Origin: Hyphomicrobiales bacterium | GTDB taxonomy: Bacteria > Pseudomonadota > Alphaproteobacteria > Rhizobiales > Rhizobiaceae | Direction: 5' to 3' | Length of the DNA: 60,450 nt | Assembly (NCBI GenBank): GCA_017305835.1 | Contig: JAFKJY010000061.1 | Span: forward strand, 1-60,450 | In this document: one piece after another, positions 8,842 through 17,247 of the stretch | How the letters are laid out: the number at the start of each line of letters is the position of its first letter | Position numbering within the stretch: position 1 is the first letter of the stretch | The notes under the pieces: model-generated | Seen by the model: the letters and a program-made list of their open reading frames with translations, nothing else | Told to the model about the DNA's origin: nothing | The model's database searches: none | Made by a program: the position numbers and the translations under genes

Positions 8842-8864
8842 AAGCCTCGCGGAGAATCCGCGAG
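8842..8864 (+). terminator. Hairpin at end of first operon
   Basis: GCCTCGCGGA (8842-8851), a GAA loop and the exact complement TCCGCGAGGC (8855-8864) form a 10-bp stem with a 3-nt loop, six bases after the oxidoreductase stop. It has a terminator-like shape but no T-run. Confidence 0.6.
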
Positions 8865-9010
8865 GCGCGACCAGTCCTTCATCGGATTCGTCAGGGTTGG
8901 CGTTGCCGCGCCGTCGAAGCAGCGGCAATCATTGTCTTCGCATCATTCGCAGCGGCCACTTGCGCGAAGATCGGACTTGCATAGTCGGAGCTCCGCGTAT
9001 TAGCTCAGTC

Positions 9011-9029
9011 ATACATTGAAATTCTGTAT
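9011..9029. promoter_or_regulatory. Imperfect inverted repeat before IclR gene
   Basis: ATACA (9011-9015) and TGTAT (9025-9029) flank a GAA-A-TTC core in an AT-rich patch about 30 bp before the IclR start codon. Position and symmetry suggest an autoregulatory operator, but the arms are short and no consensus is known to me. Confidence 0.25.
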
Positions 9030-9057
9030 TACTGCATGAAACGGTGAGCCTCCCATC

Positions 9058-9735
9058 ATGACGCGTGCGGTGCATCGGGCTCTCGATCTGCTCGAAACGG
9101 TGCGTGACGCCAGCGAGCCGGTGTCGCTAACCGAGCTCGCCAACGCGGCCGGCATCGACAAGGCCACCGCCAAGCGCATCGCCGCCGACCTCGTCAAGCG
9201 CCACTATCTCGAATACCTCACCGGTGTGAAGCGCTACACGCTCGGTTTCTCGGCGCTGAAGCTCGGCAGCCGCTCCCTGGGACCTGATTCCTCGGCGCAG
9301 AAGACGATGCGCTATCTCGAGGATCTGCGCGACAAGACGCTGCAGACTGTGGCGCTGTGCGCCCGCTCCGGACAGCACTACGTGGTCACGCTGGAGCTGC
9401 TCAGCCTCGAGCCGATCAAGTTCTCGCGCGGGGTGGGCGCCACCTTCGCGCTCGTCGAGGACGCGCCGGGCGCCGCCATCCTCGCCTTCGACAATATCGG
9501 CAATGGCGGCAGCTTCCGCTTCTCGCCGGACGAGGCCGACGCCGGCTACGCCTATTCCTGCAGCAACACGCTGCCGCGCGTCGCTTCGGTGGCCGCGCCC
9601 ATCCTGCGGTCGGGCCAGATGCCGTCGGCGGTCTGTCTATCCTGGGTGCTGGACCGCTCCGACAACGACGACATGGTGCGACGGCGCTATGGCGCGCAGG
9701 TGGTCGCCTGCGCGCAGCGGCTGGCGCACATCTGA
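9058..9735 (+). CDS. IclR-family transcriptional regulator
   Basis: The 225-residue protein has an N-terminal winged helix (VHRALDLLETV, then LTELANAAGIDKATAKRIAADLVKR, residues about 4-47) and a C-terminal GAF-like ligand domain ending SVAAPILRSGQMPSAVCLSW. It is somewhat shorter than the usual 250-270 residues. It is followed 21 bp later by the M20 peptidase gene on the same strand. It probably controls the peptidase, peptide importer and dehydrogenase genes that run to 22.0 kb in response to one of their small-molecule substrates. Whether it represses or activates cannot be told. Confidence 0.85.
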   Translation: MTRAVHRALDLLETVRDASEPVSLTELANAAGIDKATAKRIAADLVKRHYLEYLTGVKRYTLGFSALKLGSRSLGPDSSAQKTMRYLEDLRDKTLQTVALCARSGQHYVVTLELLSLEPIKFSRGVGATFALVEDAPGAAILAFDNIGNGGSFRFSPDEADAGYAYSCSNTLPRVASVAAPILRSGQMPSAVCLSWVLDRSDNDDMVRRRYGAQVVACAQRLAHI

Positions 9736-9756
9736 ATTCCGGCAAAGGGGAACGCC

Positions 9757-11100
9757 ATGGACGCTCGCACGCGCTACAGCCGCTGGCTGCCGGAGCTGGA
9801 GGAGCTGGTGGCGATACCGAGCGTCGGCGTCGACCCGGCGCATGCCACCGACATGGAGGCGGCGCTGGCATGGCTGGAGCCGCGCTTTTCCGCGCTCGGA
9901 GCCGCCACCCGCATCGTCCGCTCGCCCGGCGAGCAGGTGCTGCTCGCCGACCTGCCGGCTCAGATCCGCCCCGAAACGGCCCCGACGCTGCTCGTCTACG
10001 GGCATTTCGACGTGCAGCCGGCCGGCGACCTCTCCTTGTGGGAGAGCCCGCCTTTCCGCTCCGAAATCCGCGGCGAGTGGCTCTACGGCCGCGGCGTCGT
10101 CGACGACAAGGGCCATCTCGTCATGTATCTCGAGGCGGTCCGCGCTGTGCTCGCCCATGGCGCGCTCGCCATCAACATCCGCTTCCTGATCGATGGCGCG
10201 GAGGAGCGGGCCGGCACGCTGGCGCTCGACTGCATGCGGCAGATGGAGCCGCGGCCCGACGGCTGCCTGATCTTCGACGGGCCGATGATCGCGCGCGGCC
10301 GCCCGGCCTTCTACATCGCGACGCGCGGCACGCTCGCTTATCACCTGCATGTGCGCACCGGCGAGCGCGACCTGCATTCGGGGCAGTTCGGCGGCGCCGC
10401 GCTCAACGCCATCGAGGCGCTGATGGCCATCCTCGCGGCGGCGCGGCGCGGGCCTGACGGCCGCCTGCCGGCGCCGCTGCGCGCCGGCGCGCAGCCGCTG
10501 CCGCCTCCGGTGGAGGAAACGCTGCACCTCCTGCCCGAGCCGCTGGTCTATCTTGCCGAGCAGGGCACGCATCCGGCCGATGCCCTCGTCGGCGCCGACA
10601 TGTACCACCGGCTGTGGGCCGAACCGAGCTTCGAGGTCAACGCCATCGGCTCGGGCCAGCCGGCGCTGCGCCACATGTCGATCCCGTGCGAGGCCGAGGC
10701 GGCCGTCTCGCTGCGGCTGGCGCCCGGCCAGAAGGCGGACGCGGTCGCGGCTGCGTTCGAAGCGCTGCTGGCCGCCGCCGCACCGGCCGGCGCCAGCCTC
10801 ACCCTCACCAGACGCGGCGCCAGCGACCCCGCGGTGCTGCGGCGCGACGGCGTGCTGCTCGAGGCGGCGGCCGATGCCTTCGCGACCGAGTTCGGGACGC
10901 GCCCGCTGCTCATTCAGGCAGGCGGCTCGCTGCCGCTGCTGACCTTGCTCGGTGAGCTCGGCATTCCCACCGTGATGACCGGCCTCGACCTGCCGGAGGG
11001 CAACATCCACGCGCCGAACGAGCGCCTGCTGCTCGAGCATCTTGAGCACGGCACCGCGATCCTCGAGACCCTGTTCAGCAACAAAAGTTTCACTAGATAA
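9757..11100 (+). CDS. M20 family metallopeptidase (ArgE/DapE/dipeptidase type)
   Basis: The 447-residue enzyme has the di-zinc residues of the family in order: H83 and D85 in YGHFDVQP, Asp in GRGVVDDKG (112-119), the Glu pair in DGAEE (146-150) and the late His in GNIHAPNE. A lid or dimerisation domain lies between about residues 190 and 310. Such enzymes hydrolyse dipeptides, N-acyl or N-carbamoyl amino acids. No signal peptide is present, so it is cytoplasmic. It lies just upstream of a peptide importer set, which fits hydrolysis of an imported peptide-like compound. Confidence 0.88.
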   Translation: MDARTRYSRWLPELEELVAIPSVGVDPAHATDMEAALAWLEPRFSALGAATRIVRSPGEQVLLADLPAQIRPETAPTLLVYGHFDVQPAGDLSLWESPPFRSEIRGEWLYGRGVVDDKGHLVMYLEAVRAVLAHGALAINIRFLIDGAEERAGTLALDCMRQMEPRPDGCLIFDGPMIARGRPAFYIATRGTLAYHLHVRTGERDLHSGQFGGAALNAIEALMAILAAARRGPDGRLPAPLRAGAQPLPPPVEETLHLLPEPLVYLAEQGTHPADALVGADMYHRLWAEPSFEVNAIGSGQPALRHMSIPCEAEAAVSLRLAPGQKADAVAAAFEALLAAAAPAGASLTLTRRGASDPAVLRRDGVLLEAAADAFATEFGTRPLLIQAGGSLPLLTLLGELGIPTVMTGLDLPEGNIHAPNERLLLEHLEHGTAILETLFSNKSFTR

Positions 11101-11113
11101 AACAAACTTTTGT
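11081..11113 (+). terminator. AT-rich hairpin across the peptidase stop codon
   Basis: ACAAAAGTTT (11081-11090) and its exact complement AAACTTTTGT (11104-11113) surround a 13-nt loop that contains the peptidase stop codon. The AT-rich stem is unusual here. It could be a weak terminator or a regulator-binding palindrome for the promoter that follows. Confidence 0.4.
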
Positions 11114-11116
11114 CTG

Positions 11117-11147
11117 TTGACATATTTCTGCGGCCCGTGTCACAAAT
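11117..11147 (+). promoter_or_regulatory. Possible promoter before creatininase operon
   Basis: A perfect TTGACA (11117-11122) directly follows the AT-rich palindrome. The -10 match 17-19 bp further on (TCACAA/ACAAAT) is poor. It would drive the operon starting at 11224. Confidence 0.3.
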
Positions 11148-11223
11148 GTGGGATAGATGGGCGCGCCTCCCGGCTGGCTATTCTGGCCATGCTCCGCCGC
11201 GCTGCCTGCGGGGTTAGCCGCCG

Positions 11224-11973
11224 ATGTTTCTGGCCAGCATGTCATCGCGGGAGATCGCGGATCGGGTCGCCGCCGGCGCCACCACCGCGGTTCTCGTGGC
11301 CGGCTCGATCGAGCAGCACGGCCCGCATCTGCCCTGCGACGCCGACGCGACATACGGCGCCGAGATGGGCCGGCGGCTGGCCGAAGCGCTGGGCAGCGCG
11401 CTCGTCGCGCCGGTGGTGACGCCGGGCTGCTCCGACCACCATGTCGGCTTCGCCGGGACCTTCACGATCACGCCCGAGCTGCTCGTCGCGCTGGTCGAGG
11501 CGCGGTTGCGCGACCTTTCCCGCATGGGCTTTCGCGAGGTGGTGCTCACCTCTTCTCATGGCGGCAATTTCCGGCCGCTGCAGGCGGCATTGCCGCAGCT
11601 CTCCGCGCTCGCCGATGGCCTGCGGCTGCGGCTGACGCCGGTGCTGGTGCTGGAGGATTTCATCGCGGCGCTGGTCAGGGCGCCCAGGGCGCGCGGCCTC
11701 GACCAGAAGCTGCCGGCCGTGCAGGCCGACCTGGTCGAGACCTCAATCATGCTGCGCCTGCGGCCCGACCAGGTTCGCATGGACCTCGCCGAGCCGGGCG
11801 GACTTACGGACTTCACGCTCGACGAGCTGCTCGAACGCGGGCTGGCGGCGGTCACCCACAACGGCGTCGTCGGCGATCCGCGCGCGGCGACCGCCGAGCT
11901 CGGCGAGGCAATCCTGAACGATCTGCGGGACTATCTTGTCTCCGGCGTCAACCAATGGAGGCAAAGCGCATGA
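11224..11973 (+). CDS. Creatininase-family amidohydrolase, divergent
   Basis: The 249-residue protein has the creatininase metal motif GSIEQHGPHLPCDAD (28-41; E30, H32 and D41 as ligands), SDHHVGFAGTFTI (70-82) and SHGGNFRPLQ (111-120, His ligand). The later family motif, usually HAGxxETS, reads VQADLVETS, so the catalytic His and the following Gly are missing while ETS remains. Family members open cyclic amides such as creatinine or hydrolyse formamides in cofactor pathways. It overlaps the next gene by ATGA, so the two are co-translated. The substrate is unknown and may not be creatinine. Confidence 0.78.
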   Translation: MFLASMSSREIADRVAAGATTAVLVAGSIEQHGPHLPCDADATYGAEMGRRLAEALGSALVAPVVTPGCSDHHVGFAGTFTITPELLVALVEARLRDLSRMGFREVVLTSSHGGNFRPLQAALPQLSALADGLRLRLTPVLVLEDFIAALVRAPRARGLDQKLPAVQADLVETSIMLRLRPDQVRMDLAEPGGLTDFTLDELLERGLAAVTHNGVVGDPRAATAELGEAILNDLRDYLVSGVNQWRQSA

Positions 11974-13208
11974 TCAAGGGCGCTGAGGTCATCGCCAGGC
12001 AGCTTTCGATCCAGCCCGGCGAGAACATCTCGATCGTCGTCGACGAGGGCACCGACCCGCGGGTCGGCGCGATCCTGCTCGAAGGGGCGCTCGCCAACGG
12101 CGCCGACGCTACGCTCACCCGCGTGCGCGGCCGCACGATGAACGGCGAGAACCTGCCGCCGCAGGTGGTTGCGGCGCTGCGGGTGTCGGATGTCGCCATC
12201 CTGTCCACCACGACGTGGTCGGCGAGCCATTCGGCCGGCGTCATCTCGGCGATCGAGAGCGGCCTGCGGGTGCTCAGCATGCCGGGCGTCACCTACGACA
12301 TGTTCCACGAAGGAGCGATGACCGCCGACTATGACGAGGTCGAGCGCCTCTCCATCGTCTGGGGCGAGCGCTTCATGCGCGGCGGCCAGATCCGCATCAC
12401 CGCCGCCAGGGGCACCGACCTCACCGCCAGCCTCGGCGGCTGGACGCGCGGCCCCTTCCTCGACATCGGCAAGCCGCCGGCATCGGGCGGGCTGTGCAAC
12501 ATCCCCGGCGGCGAGGTCGCCTTCGCGCCCATCGAGGGCACGGCGCAGGGCGTGGTCGTGGCCGACGTCATGCTCAGCACCTCCAGGGGCAGCCTTGCCG
12601 AACCGGTCGAGCTGACCATCGCCGACGGCGTCGTCACCAGGGTGCGCGGCGGCGCGGCGGCGCGCGAGTTCGAGGCGGCGCTGGAACGCCACGGCGACAG
12701 CGCCCGCGTCGTCGCCGAGGTGGCGATCGGCACCAACGCTTCCGCCCGTTTCGTAGGCGTCGTCATCGAGGACGAGAAGAAGCTGGGCACCGCCCATGTC
12801 GGCTTCGGCCACGCGGTCGGGCTGGGCGGCAAGAACATGAGCTCCATGCACGCCGACGCCATCGTCGACAAGGCGACGCTCAGCATAGACGGCGTGCAGC
12901 TCATCAAGGATGGCATGGTCATGCCGGAAGGGCAGGCCAGGGAGCGCCTGGCCGGCTTCGCCGGCCGGGGCGGCCGCTACCGGCGCCGGGACGCCCAGAC
13001 CCGCGTCACCGGCGGCCGGCTGGAGCGCTCCTGGCTCGACATCGCCGGCGAGACCCGCTGGATGCAGGTGGGCGACGACGAGGCGGCGCGGCTGGTCGCC
13101 GGTCTCGACCGGCTGCCGCTGTCGGCTGCGCCGGGCAGCGACGAAGCCCGCCAGCTCGATCTGCTGGCGCTCTACGGGCTCGTGGAGCCCGACGGATCGC
13201 AGCCATGA
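11970..13208 (+). CDS. M29 aminopeptidase/NicX-like metalloenzyme
   Basis: The start at 11970 is supported by GGAGG eight bases upstream and the ATGA overlap with the creatininase gene. The 412-residue protein resembles the M29 leucyl aminopeptidase fold, a family that also gave rise to 2,5-dihydroxypyridine dioxygenase (NicX). Conserved features are PGENISIVVDEGTDPRVG (18-35), IPGGEVAFAPIEG, AEVAIGTNASA and GTAHVGFGHAVGLGGKNMSSMHAD, which hold the metal-binding Glu, His and Asp. It carries about 80 residues after the usual M29 end. Pairing with a cysteine hydrolase recalls the NicX-NicF pair of nicotinate breakdown, but peptidase activity is equally possible. Confidence 0.6.
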   Translation: MIKGAEVIARQLSIQPGENISIVVDEGTDPRVGAILLEGALANGADATLTRVRGRTMNGENLPPQVVAALRVSDVAILSTTTWSASHSAGVISAIESGLRVLSMPGVTYDMFHEGAMTADYDEVERLSIVWGERFMRGGQIRITAARGTDLTASLGGWTRGPFLDIGKPPASGGLCNIPGGEVAFAPIEGTAQGVVVADVMLSTSRGSLAEPVELTIADGVVTRVRGGAAAREFEAALERHGDSARVVAEVAIGTNASARFVGVVIEDEKKLGTAHVGFGHAVGLGGKNMSSMHADAIVDKATLSIDGVQLIKDGMVMPEGQARERLAGFAGRGGRYRRRDAQTRVTGGRLERSWLDIAGETRWMQVGDDEAARLVAGLDRLPLSAAPGSDEARQLDLLALYGLVEPDGSQP

Positions 13209-13894
13209 CCGGCGACGGCGATCTCAGGGGCGGATATCTGAGGCAGGATCGCCTGAGCCTCGCCGCGGCCGCCGTGATCGTCGTCGACATGACAAACGAC
13301 TTCTGCCACGCCGACGGGGTCTATGCGCGGCACGGGGCCGACTGCGCGCCGCTGCGCGCGCTCCTGCCCGACATCTCCGCGGTCATGGCCGCGGCGCGCT
13401 CGGCCGGGCGGCCGGTGGTGCTGTGCTCGCAGTTCATCTTCCGCGACGCGGCGGGCAATGCCGTGGCCTCGCCCGGCATGGTGGCGGCGCGGCCCTGGCT
13501 CGGGGCGGAGGGGCTGGCCCCCGGAAGCTGGGGCACGCGCATCGTCGACGGCCTGCCGACGCCCGACTTCACCATCGACAAGCCGCGTGCCTCCGGTTTC
13601 TTCGCCACCTCGCTCGACCTTCTCCTGCGCGGGCTCGGCGTCGACACCGTGATCCTGCTCGGCGGCTACACCAACCAGTGCATCGAGGCCACCGCACGCG
13701 ACGCCTGGGCGCTCGACTACAGGGTGGTGCTGCCGCCGGACGGCACCGCCTGCTTCGATCCGGCGCTGCACGAGGCCACGCTGACCACGCTCGCCCCTCT
13801 CACCACCCAGCGGGGCGCCGCCGCCATCGTGGCCGGCTTCGCAGCCATGCCGTCATTCCGGAACTCACCCGATCAAGGAGCAAGACATGCATAG
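13205..13894 (+). CDS. Isochorismatase-like cysteine hydrolase
   Basis: The 229-residue protein has the catalytic triad of the family: D28 in VVDMTNDF, K126 in TIDKPRASGF and C159 in GGYTNQCIEAT. Members hydrolyse small amides or carbamoyl compounds (maleamate, N-carbamoylsarcosine, nicotinamide, ureidoacrylate). Start ATG 13205 overlaps the previous stop in ATGA, and the 3-prime end overlaps the binding-protein gene by 8 bp. With the creatininase-like enzyme it suggests ring opening followed by amide or carbamoyl hydrolysis, as in the creatinine to N-carbamoylsarcosine route, although the order here is unproven. Confidence 0.85.
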   Translation: MTGDGDLRGGYLRQDRLSLAAAAVIVVDMTNDFCHADGVYARHGADCAPLRALLPDISAVMAAARSAGRPVVLCSQFIFRDAAGNAVASPGMVAARPWLGAEGLAPGSWGTRIVDGLPTPDFTIDKPRASGFFATSLDLLLRGLGVDTVILLGGYTNQCIEATARDAWALDYRVVLPPDGTACFDPALHEATLTTLAPLTTQRGAAAIVAGFAAMPSFRNSPDQGARHA

Positions 13895-15413
13895 GTTACG
13901 TCAAACCGCCGCGGCGCTTGCGGCAATCGTCACCTTCGCCACCGTCGGCACGGCCGCGGCGGCTCCGACGCCCGGCGAGCTCAAGGTCGGCGTGGTCGCC
14001 GACATCAGCACGCTCGACCCGCAGCTCATGACCAACATCACCGACGCCTCGGTGTCGCAGAACATCAACGAAGGGCTGGTGCGCTTCAAGCTCGGCAACT
14101 TCGAGATCGAGCCGCTGCTGGCCAAGAGTTGGTCGGTCAGCCAGGACGGCCTCACCTGGACCTTCGAGCTGGTCGACAACGCCACGTTCCACAAGGGCTA
14201 CGGGCCGCTCACCGCCGACGACGTGGTGTTCACCTTCGAGCGGTTGACCGGCGACGCGCTGAAGGCGCCGAACCGCCGGCTGATCGGGTCCTTCGCGTCG
14301 ATCAGCGCGACCAGCCCTCATGCCGTCGAGATCAAGCTCAGCGCGCCGGACCCATCGCTGCTGGTCAAGCTCGCCCAGCGCGCCACCGCAATCGTCAGCA
14401 AGAAGGCGGTCGAGGAGAAGGGTGCCGGCTTCGCGCTCGACCCGATCGGCACCGGGCCGTACCAGTTCGACAGCCGCGTCACCGGCCAGTCGGTGCTGCT
14501 GGTAAAGAACCCCGACTATTGGGGCACGCCGGCCACGCTCGACAAGGTCACCTACACGCCGGTGCCCGACTCCACCACGCTGCAGCTCGCCTTCGAGGCC
14601 GGTGACCTCGACATGATCCCGGTCGAGGACAGCGTGAAGCTCGCCGAATACGAGGCCAATCCGGAGCTTACGGTGCAGGCCGTGCCCGGCCTGTGGACCC
14701 GCTTCATCGGCTTCAAGGACACGGTGGCGCCGTTCGACAACCCCAAGGTGCGCGAGGCCATCACATACGCGATCGACCGTGAGAACATGGTCGACAACCT
14801 GTTCAAGGGGCTCTCCACCCTCGCCGACGGCATCTTCGCGCCGGCGGTTCTGCACCGCACGCCGGTGGTGAAGTACAGCTACGACCCCGAGAAGGCCAAG
14901 GCGCTGCTCGTCGAGGCCGGTCTTGCCGACGGCTTCTCGGTCGACATGATGGTGCCCAACACGGCCCGCTTCATCGACCCGGCCACCGCCGTGCAGGCCG
15001 ACCTCGCCAAGGTCGGCATCAAGATCAACGTGGTGCCGGTCGAGCTCAACACCTTCATCACCACGCTCTCCAGCGAGCAGGGCTATCCGATGTACCTGCT
15101 CGCCCGCGGCCAGGACCCGACGCCGGACCGCGTGATCGGGCTGTGGTTCCTCTCCTCCAGCATCCCGACCACCAACTGGGCGCGCATCAGCGATCCCGAG
15201 ATCGACGCCTGGGTCAAGCAGGGCCTGTCGACCATGGACGAGGCCGTGCGTGCCGACGTGTTCGCCAAGGCGCAGGAGAAGTTCTTCGCCTACAACGGCT
15301 ACTATTTCATCGATCACGAGAATTCGATCACCGTCCACCACAACTGGGTGAAGAACTTCGTCAACGATGCGCGCAATTCGATCCGCATCGACAAGGTGAC
15401 CATCGAGCCCTAG
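13887..15413 (+). CDS. ABC importer binding protein, peptide/DppA family (SBP_bac_5)
   Basis: The 508-residue periplasmic protein has a signal peptide of about 26 residues (VTFATVGTAAAA) followed by LKVGVVADISTLDPQ, the start of peptide/nickel-type binding proteins. WTFELVDNATFHKG and TADDVVFTFERL are typical later blocks. AAGGAG precedes the ATG. It has no lipobox Cys. It feeds the two permeases and two ATPases encoded next. A strong inverted repeat follows the stop codon. Confidence 0.92.
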   Translation: MHRLRQTAAALAAIVTFATVGTAAAAPTPGELKVGVVADISTLDPQLMTNITDASVSQNINEGLVRFKLGNFEIEPLLAKSWSVSQDGLTWTFELVDNATFHKGYGPLTADDVVFTFERLTGDALKAPNRRLIGSFASISATSPHAVEIKLSAPDPSLLVKLAQRATAIVSKKAVEEKGAGFALDPIGTGPYQFDSRVTGQSVLLVKNPDYWGTPATLDKVTYTPVPDSTTLQLAFEAGDLDMIPVEDSVKLAEYEANPELTVQAVPGLWTRFIGFKDTVAPFDNPKVREAITYAIDRENMVDNLFKGLSTLADGIFAPAVLHRTPVVKYSYDPEKAKALLVEAGLADGFSVDMMVPNTARFIDPATAVQADLAKVGIKINVVPVELNTFITTLSSEQGYPMYLLARGQDPTPDRVIGLWFLSSSIPTTNWARISDPEIDAWVKQGLSTMDEAVRADVFAKAQEKFFAYNGYYFIDHENSITVHHNWVKNFVNDARNSIRIDKVTIEP

Positions 15414-15423
15414 GAGGGATCGA

Positions 15424-15457
15424 GGCGCGGCCGTCACGCAGGACGGTCGGCCGCGCC
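15424..15457 (+). terminator. Hairpin between binding-protein and permease genes
   Basis: GGCGCGGCCG (15424-15433) pairs perfectly with CGGCCGCGCC (15448-15457). The stem can be extended inward by CCGTC/GACGG with a one-base bulge. It sits 11 bp after the binding-protein stop and before the permease start, as expected for a processing or attenuation site that favours binding-protein expression. Confidence 0.55.
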
Positions 15458-15484
15458 GGCTGCGACGTGAAAGGTGCAGGCGGA

Positions 15485-16423
15485 GTGTTGGCACGATTGG
15501 CCCTCAAGCGGTTGCTGGCCGCGATACCGACCCTCTTCGGCGCCATCGTCGTCGTGTTCTTCGTGGTGCAGCTCATCCCGGGCGATCCGGTCCGCGTCAT
15601 GCTCGGCGAGAACGCCTCTGCCGCGGAGGTGGAGGAGGTGCGCACCGCGCTCGGCCTCAACGACCCGCTGCCGGTGCAGTTCCTGCGCTTCGCCGGCCGC
15701 TACGCCACCGGCGATCTCGGCGTCTCCATCTTCAGCCGCCAGCCCGTCGCCGGCGAGATCGCGCAGCGGCTCGCCCCGACGGTGCAGCTCGCGCTCGGCG
15801 GCGTTCTGGTCGCCATCGTGCTGGGCGTGCCGATGGGCGTGCTCGCCGCGGCACGCCGCGGCACGCTCGTGGACCATCTGTGCCTCGGCGCCTCCACGCT
15901 CGGCGTCACCGTGCCCAATTTCCTCATCGGCATCCTGCTCTCCTTCGCCTTCGCCTCCAAGCTCGGCTGGTTTCCCACGCTGGGAGCGGGTACGGGCGGA
16001 TTCTGGAGCACGCTCAACGCGCTGGTTCTGCCCTCGCTCACGCTCGGGCTCGCCGGCATGGCGCTGGTGGCGCGCATGACGCGCTCGGCGATGATCGAGG
16101 CGCTCGGCGAGGACTATGTCCGGACCGCCAACGCCAAGGGCCTGTCGCAGCGGCGCGTCGTCTACTGGCACGCGCTCCGCAACGCCGCCATCCCCATCGT
16201 CACGATCGTCGGTCTGAACTTCGGCCATCTGCTCGGCGGCACGGTCGTGGTCGAGCTGATCTTCGCGCGGCCGGGTCTCGGCAAGCTGCTGCTGGACGCA
16301 TTGCTGGCGCGCGACTACCCGGTCGTCCAGGGCGTGTGCTTCCTCATCGCGGTGCTGTTCATCCTCGTCAACCTGATCGTCGACCTGCTGCAGCCGCTGC
16401 TCGACCCGCGGGTGCAGCCGTGA
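15485..16423 (+). CDS. ABC importer permease, DppB-like
   Basis: The 312-residue permease begins LARLALKRLLAAIPTLFG, with the first helix and the VVQLIPGDPV motif typical of DppB/OppB. The coupling loop is EALGEDYVRTANAKGLS. I chose GTG 15485, which has AGGCGGA upstream. TTG 15488 or GTG 15467 are alternatives that change only a few residues. It ends in a GTGA overlap with the second permease. Confidence 0.9.
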   Translation: MLARLALKRLLAAIPTLFGAIVVVFFVVQLIPGDPVRVMLGENASAAEVEEVRTALGLNDPLPVQFLRFAGRYATGDLGVSIFSRQPVAGEIAQRLAPTVQLALGGVLVAIVLGVPMGVLAAARRGTLVDHLCLGASTLGVTVPNFLIGILLSFAFASKLGWFPTLGAGTGGFWSTLNALVLPSLTLGLAGMALVARMTRSAMIEALGEDYVRTANAKGLSQRRVVYWHALRNAAIPIVTIVGLNFGHLLGGTVVVELIFARPGLGKLLLDALLARDYPVVQGVCFLIAVLFILVNLIVDLLQPLLDPRVQP

Positions 16424-17247
16424 ACGCGCTCGCCGTGCTGCGCCGGCATCCTTCGATCGCCATCGGTGGCGTTATCGTGCTCGTCGTGTTCGCCGCCGCC
16501 CTGCTGGCGCCGTGGCTGTCGCCGCACGATCCGGCAGCACAGAACCTCGTGGCGCGGCTGCGGCCGCCGGGTACGGCCGAGCACCTGCTCGGCACCGACC
16601 GCTACGGCCGCGACGTGCTGTCGCGCGTGCTCTACGGGGCGCGCGTATCGCTCATAGTCGGGCCCGCCTCGGTGTTGATCGCGTCGATCCTCGGGCTGAC
16701 GCTGGGGCTCGCGGCCGGCTATGTCGGCCGCAAGACCGACATGCTGATCGGCCGCGTCTTCGACGTCATGCTCGCCTTCCCGAGCATCCTGCTGGCGCTG
16801 GCGATCGTGGCCGCGCTCGGTCCCTCGCTCGGCAACATGATCCTGGCCATCGGCCTGTCGATGACGCCGACCTTCGGGCGTGTCATCCGCAGCGCGGTGA
16901 TCGGCGTGCGCGCCCGCGACTACGTCGCATCGGCGCGGGCGCTCGGCGCCGGCCACCTGTTCACCATCGCCGTCCATGTGCTGCCCAACATCCTGTCCGC
17001 CGTGCTCGTCGTGTCGACGGTCGCCGTGGCGAGCGCCATCCTGGTGGAGGCGACGATGAGCTTCCTCGGCCTCGGCGTGCCGCCGCCCACCGCCACCTGG
17101 GGCTCGATGGTCGCCGAGGGCAAGGGCATGTTCCTCACCGCGCCGTGGATCGTCATCTCGGCCGGCCTGCCGATCACCGTCACGGTGTTCGGCTTCAGCC
17201 TGCTTGGCGACGGCATCCGCGACTGGCTGGACCCGCGCAGCGGATGA
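16420..17247 (+). CDS. ABC importer permease, DppC-like
   Basis: The 275-residue protein starts at GTG 16420 in a GTGA overlap. [20 protein letters not shown] is the hallmark N-terminal block of DppC/OppC permeases (about residues 59-78). The coupling loop is visible in [16 protein letters not shown], and the ending [11 protein letters not shown] is characteristic. It pairs with the DppB-like permease in the inner membrane. Confidence 0.92.
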   Translation: MNALAVLRRHPSIAIGGVIVLVVFAAALLAPWLSPHDPAAQNLVARLRPPGTAEHLLGTDRYGRDVLSRVLYGARVSLIVGPASVLIASILGLTLGLAAGYVGRKTDMLIGRVFDVMLAFPSILLALAIVAALGPSLGNMILAIGLSMTPTFGRVIRSAVIGVRARDYVASARALGAGHLFTIAVHVLPNILSAVLVVSTVAVASAILVEATMSFLGLGVPPPTATWGSMVAEGKGMFLTAPWIVISAGLPITVTVFGFSLLGDGIRDWLDPRSG

